Origin: Chromobotia macracanthus
Taxonomy: Eukaryota; Chordata; Actinopteri; Cypriniformes; Botiidae
Length of the DNA stretch: 64,000 nucleotides
Direction of reading: 5' to 3'
NCBI GenBank assembly: GCA_036877525.1
Contig: JAZGTH010000007.1
Location: forward strand, 7,811,501 to 7,875,500
The notes beneath the pieces are model-generated. The model worked only from the letters and a program-made list of their open reading frames with translations. It was not told the origin of the DNA and made no database searches. Both the position numbers and the translations under genes were made by a program. Shown piece after piece: positions 61,031-64,000 of the stretch (its first letter is position 1; each line of letters starts with the position of its first letter).

Positions 61031-61650
61031 CGACGTCACAGAGTGGGTGATGAGCTCTGTTTCTCACACCAGGAGAAAAGGTCCCCACAGCTGAAGGCAG
61101 GAAAAAAAGCGTGACGAGAGGAGCACGAAATGCCTTCTGGACGTCTACCTGTTTGGATCATGATGAGATCTGGAGCACTAGCTGAAGGGCAGGCGCACAC
61201 AGGTTCAACACATGGCACGACACGGCACTCAGACAGTTTGTAGTTAAAATAATAAAGGAGATATTTGACATCGCAAAGGCTAACTTTGACAAAGTTTTGT
61301 AGTTTTGGTAGTTCGGGAGGTCTGACCGCATTCCGTCAACCTCAGGATGAGTGTTCCTCTTACAGATCGCAATCGCCGCGTTGTTGGATTGTTTGGCGTT
61401 TTATCTGGTTTTGCTGGATGAACAAATAAGATCTTGAAAAAATAAGATTGAAACTGCTGACTACAGTTCAAGTGGATTTTGCCATCGTCCTCGCCGGATG
61501 ATGCGCTTCTTGAATGCGCGTTATTTAGGAGCGTCGTATCTTCTCAGAGGTTTTCTCAGAAGTTCTTCACAGGATAAACCTCCGTCATTCTTGGACTAGT
61601 TCTTCCCAGCATCAAACCTTTTTTTTTTTTACTTTGAAACGCATCTCACC
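61031..61650 (+). promoter_or_regulatory. wnt6 proximal promoter and 5' UTR
   Basis: About 600 bp upstream of the wnt6 ATG is more GC- and CpG-rich than its surroundings (61031-61150 and 61330-61620). It carries a CRE-like GACGTCAC at 61032-61039, a near-palindromic AACTTTGACAAAGTT around 61282-61296 that holds two opposed CTTTG (TCF/LEF-type) cores, and a T-run just before the start. No clear TATA box was recognised. The start site and UTR extent are inferred. Confidence 0.45.
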
Positions 61651-61730
61651 ATGACGATTCCGCTTTCAAGAACGCAGCTTGCCCTCTTCTTTATTCTGCT
61701 TTGTCCAGTCAACATCATCGGTCTGTGGTG
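61651..61730 (+). CDS. wnt6: Wnt6 coding exon 1 (signal peptide); gene continues beyond window
   Basis: The ATG at 61651 opens MTIPLSRTQLALFFILL-CPVNIIGLWW, a hydrophobic signal peptide. The exon stops two bases into the second Trp codon at a strong donor, GTAAGT (61731). A short first exon ending in the GLWW motif before AVGSP is the structure I know for vertebrate WNT6, a secreted lipid-modified ligand of Frizzled receptors. No exon beginning AVGSPLVMDP is seen up to 64000, so intron 1 exceeds 2.2 kb. Synteny supports the call (WNT6 lies in the same human 2q35 region as ASIC4 and CHPF). The coding piece is only 26 residues, so identity rests on GLWW, phase and synteny; the paralogue is not resolved. 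Confidence 0.8.
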
Positions 61731-62108
61731 GTAAGTCATTGATTATTTCTGCCTTCATATTTACAGTTCGATCAGGGTGATCAATGGAAAACCTCGTGAT
61801 AGTGAGATGATCCAAAAGGAAAATATGACACTTTCGTTCCGGGTTGTAGTATAATTTGCTTGTTTGTAAAAATGTCCATGCATGCGATAGACTCTTTGAT
61901 TAGAAATAAAAAGCATGATTTACAGACAATATTACCCATAATTTGGAAGCGTATTTACTGCGCACGAATCCTCCCACGGTATGAACACTTGTTTAGGTAA
62001 AGCTTTTGACTTCTGCACTTCTCGTAAAGTCTTAAATAGAGACTTCTCGTAATGCAGAGGCAAATAATAAATAAGAGTTATTGACAGTGACGAATTGTCA
62101 CTGGATCG

Positions 62109-62134
62109 TATATATATATATATATATATATATC

Positions 62135-62217
<83 letters not shown>

Positions 62218-62270
62218 AAATATATATATATATATATATATCTAAATATATATATATTGTTTTAGATATA
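62109..62270. repeat. Interrupted (TA)n array with periodic TCTAAA
   Basis: About 160 bp of TA dinucleotides broken at intervals by TCTAAA, giving a higher-order repeat (TA)n-TCTAAA of varying length. Confidence 0.95.
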
Positions 62271-62673
62271 TATATCTAAAACAACATAACAAAAGGTTGC
62301 TTTGTTTGTCCAATTTTTAATCTTTAATACCGTATAAGTTGTTGTAATTTTTATTCTAGTAAATTAATGTCTTCTGTTATTGGAAGTTTGCTAAGGGTTA
62401 AGTTATAGCCTGTTTCAGAGGTAGACTTTGGGGGTCAAAGTTGGAATTTAAGGTGGACCTCCGGGCTGTGGGTGTCATCATAAACTACTTCTTTGCTTAA
62501 CACTCTGAAATGCACAAGTTTGACAAGAGCTGGATTGTTCGATAAACAGAGGCAATCCAATTAAAGCAAAATTACCTTTAACAAGGGGCTTGTTTACCTT
62601 CTAATTTTCAAATTTCCACCCCATTTGTATCCATATAAAGGTCAGCACAGTGCTGTTCCCAAAGCTCTCCTTC

Positions 62674-62707
<34 letters not shown>

Positions 62708-62709
62708 TA
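62674..62709. repeat. (CA)n microsatellite in wnt6 intron 1
   Basis: Two CA runs split by TATA. Confidence 0.9.
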
Positions 62710-63267
62710 CAAACGCTGAAACACCTGGAAGTCCAACAAAGTTTCAACAGACAATGATGCTTTCTTTGGGGCACGACGCATGCCATCCCAAACCTCTTCT
62801 CTGGATGTGCCGAGGGTCTCTGACAGACAGCATGCCATTCACATGCTGAGGCTGAGAGGAGATGAAACGGAGGCAGATAAACTGGCTCTCAGGACTCTGA
62901 TTGTGCTCTGATTCTCTGGGCTAAGAGCTGAGTGCTGGAGGAAGCCAGTCTTTGGGGTCATGTGCTGGCAGGCCGCCAGCAGTCTGTCGGACAGGTGTGC
63001 CTGTGCACGTGCCATACCATCTCTCTTTTATGTGTGTGTCTGTGTGCGAGTTGTCCACTCTCAGACAGCTCAGGCGTACCCAACGAACAATCTATGCAAT
63101 GTTTTTGCATTTAAATGCCTGTGCGTGACCTCTCAACCACATCTGTTTATGTATGTGAACTCTCACCTGCACCAGATCTGTGCCTCCACACTCCCTTTAC
63201 CCTTTACTCTTTAGATTACTTTTCAGGTAATCTAAAAATATGCTTAGCATTGTATTTTATGTTACAC

Positions 63268-63423
63268 CAGTGGTTTTCACATTGTTCCTGGAGCCTCTGC
63301 AGAACTGCACATTCTGATGTCTGTCTTACTTAACACACATGAATTAACACGTCAACTGATTAGTAAAGTACTCAATGACCTGAAGTGGGTGTGTCCAATA
63401 AGCTAGTCATCCAAAATGTGGAG
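63268..63423. mobile_element. Truncated hAT-like MITE
   Basis: CAGTGGTTTTCACATTGTTC then CTGGAG and GCACATTCTGATGTC resemble a second common cyprinid palindromic repeat (CAGTGGTTCTCAA...CTCCAGGAACGTGG ends). The right half breaks off after CATCCAAAATGTG, losing the distal inverted repeat. Confidence 0.6.
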
Positions 63424-64000
63424 AAGAAATGGTTGCAAATCTTTGGGTTCAGTCATGCATAGAGATCAGTACATGTAGGAATATCTGTTGAAGGTAACAA
63501 CTGTATACTTTTACTTTTTGTGAATCTGCACCTGTGCAGGCACCCGCCATTCTTACTCCCAGATGTCTTATTCAACCTGACCGATGTAACTTACGCGAGC
63601 GTGTCCCAGACTACACAATGTCAGATGTTCACACAGAGTCTGGGAGAAGTGAATCTCATTTGGAGAATGGAGAGATATCCAATCAAGAGGCCTTGAGAGA
63701 TGGATCAGATAACGTTTAGATGACAGCTGCTTGGCCGATCCGGCGGCGCTTACAATGTTTCACCTCCGAGCATGTGTCTGCGTCCACTGCTCCCTAGACG
63801 TTCAGGGAGAGGTTTTGTGCACCGTTCCCCAGTTCCGTCCCTCTTGTGGCTCCGTCTGCATGTGACAGACAGCATTGTCACAAGGTTCAACTCGCTTGAT
63901 TTAATGTTGCACTCCAAGAGGAGATTGTGCCATGGCTCAGTGCCACACACCACAGAAGTGAACCCAAGCCACACTGTGCTGTTCCAGCCCGGTCGTGATT

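Larger units (their letters stand above)
61731..64000 (+). other. wnt6 intron 1 (start)
   Basis: Starts with donor GTAAGT. It holds the interrupted (TA)n array, a (CA)n tract and a hAT-like MITE relic. No wnt6 exon 2 was recognised before the window ends. Confidence 0.6.

Noticed and set aside
61731..64000. wnt6 exon 2
   Set aside because: No AVGSPLVMDP-like exon or suitable acceptor/open frame was found; it must lie beyond the window.
1..64000. Bacterial-type systems, CRISPR arrays, phage or intact transposons
   Set aside because: The repeats are eukaryotic microsatellites and transposon relics; no such genes or arrays are present.

Overview
The window is vertebrate nuclear DNA, almost certainly from a teleost and most likely a cyprinid. 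The evidence is spliced genes with GT-AG introns, AT-rich non-coding DNA, many (CA)n/(TA)n microsatellites, and relics that resemble abundant cyprinid repeats: hAT-type palindromic MITEs, a Tc1-like piece with 'GTTTACATACAC'-type ends, and a tRNA-SINE scrap. It contains no bacterial operon, CRISPR array or intact mobile element.

Three protein-coding genes are supported. (1) asic4, plus strand: nine consecutive coding exons at 35071-41374 encode the last 347 residues of an acid-sensing ion channel, subtype 4. The large first coding exon (cytosolic N-terminus, TM1, first part of the ectodomain) is not in the window, so positions 1-35070 are probably intron 1. (2) chpf, minus strand: four coding exons at 54705-47027 give a complete 765-residue chondroitin polymerizing factor with in-frame junctions throughout. 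(3) wnt6, plus strand: only coding exon 1 (61651-61730, signal peptide) is present; the rest lies to the right.

Layout: 1-35070, presumed asic4 intron 1, with no gene but several repeat relics, a striking 51-bp-arm inverted repeat at 12385-12492 and some regulatory-looking patches; 35071-41374, asic4 C-terminal exons; 41375-47026, convergent 3' regions of asic4 and chpf with a palindromic MITE and a CTCF-like site; 47027-54705, chpf; 54706-55020, chpf promoter with a GC box and a perfect CRE; 55021-61650, region between the divergent chpf and wnt6, with a strong CTCF-like match at 55185-55200; 61731-64000, start of wnt6 intron 1 with a long interrupted (TA)n array.

The genes are not a functional pathway. 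They are neighbours in a conserved vertebrate block: as I recall it, human ASIC4 and CHPF are adjacent on 2q35 and WNT6 is nearby. Teleost paralogue suffixes (a/b) cannot be assigned from this sequence alone. I found no convincing new biological system. The most unusual items are the long intronic hairpin, the very long asic4 first intron and the candidate insulator between chpf and wnt6.
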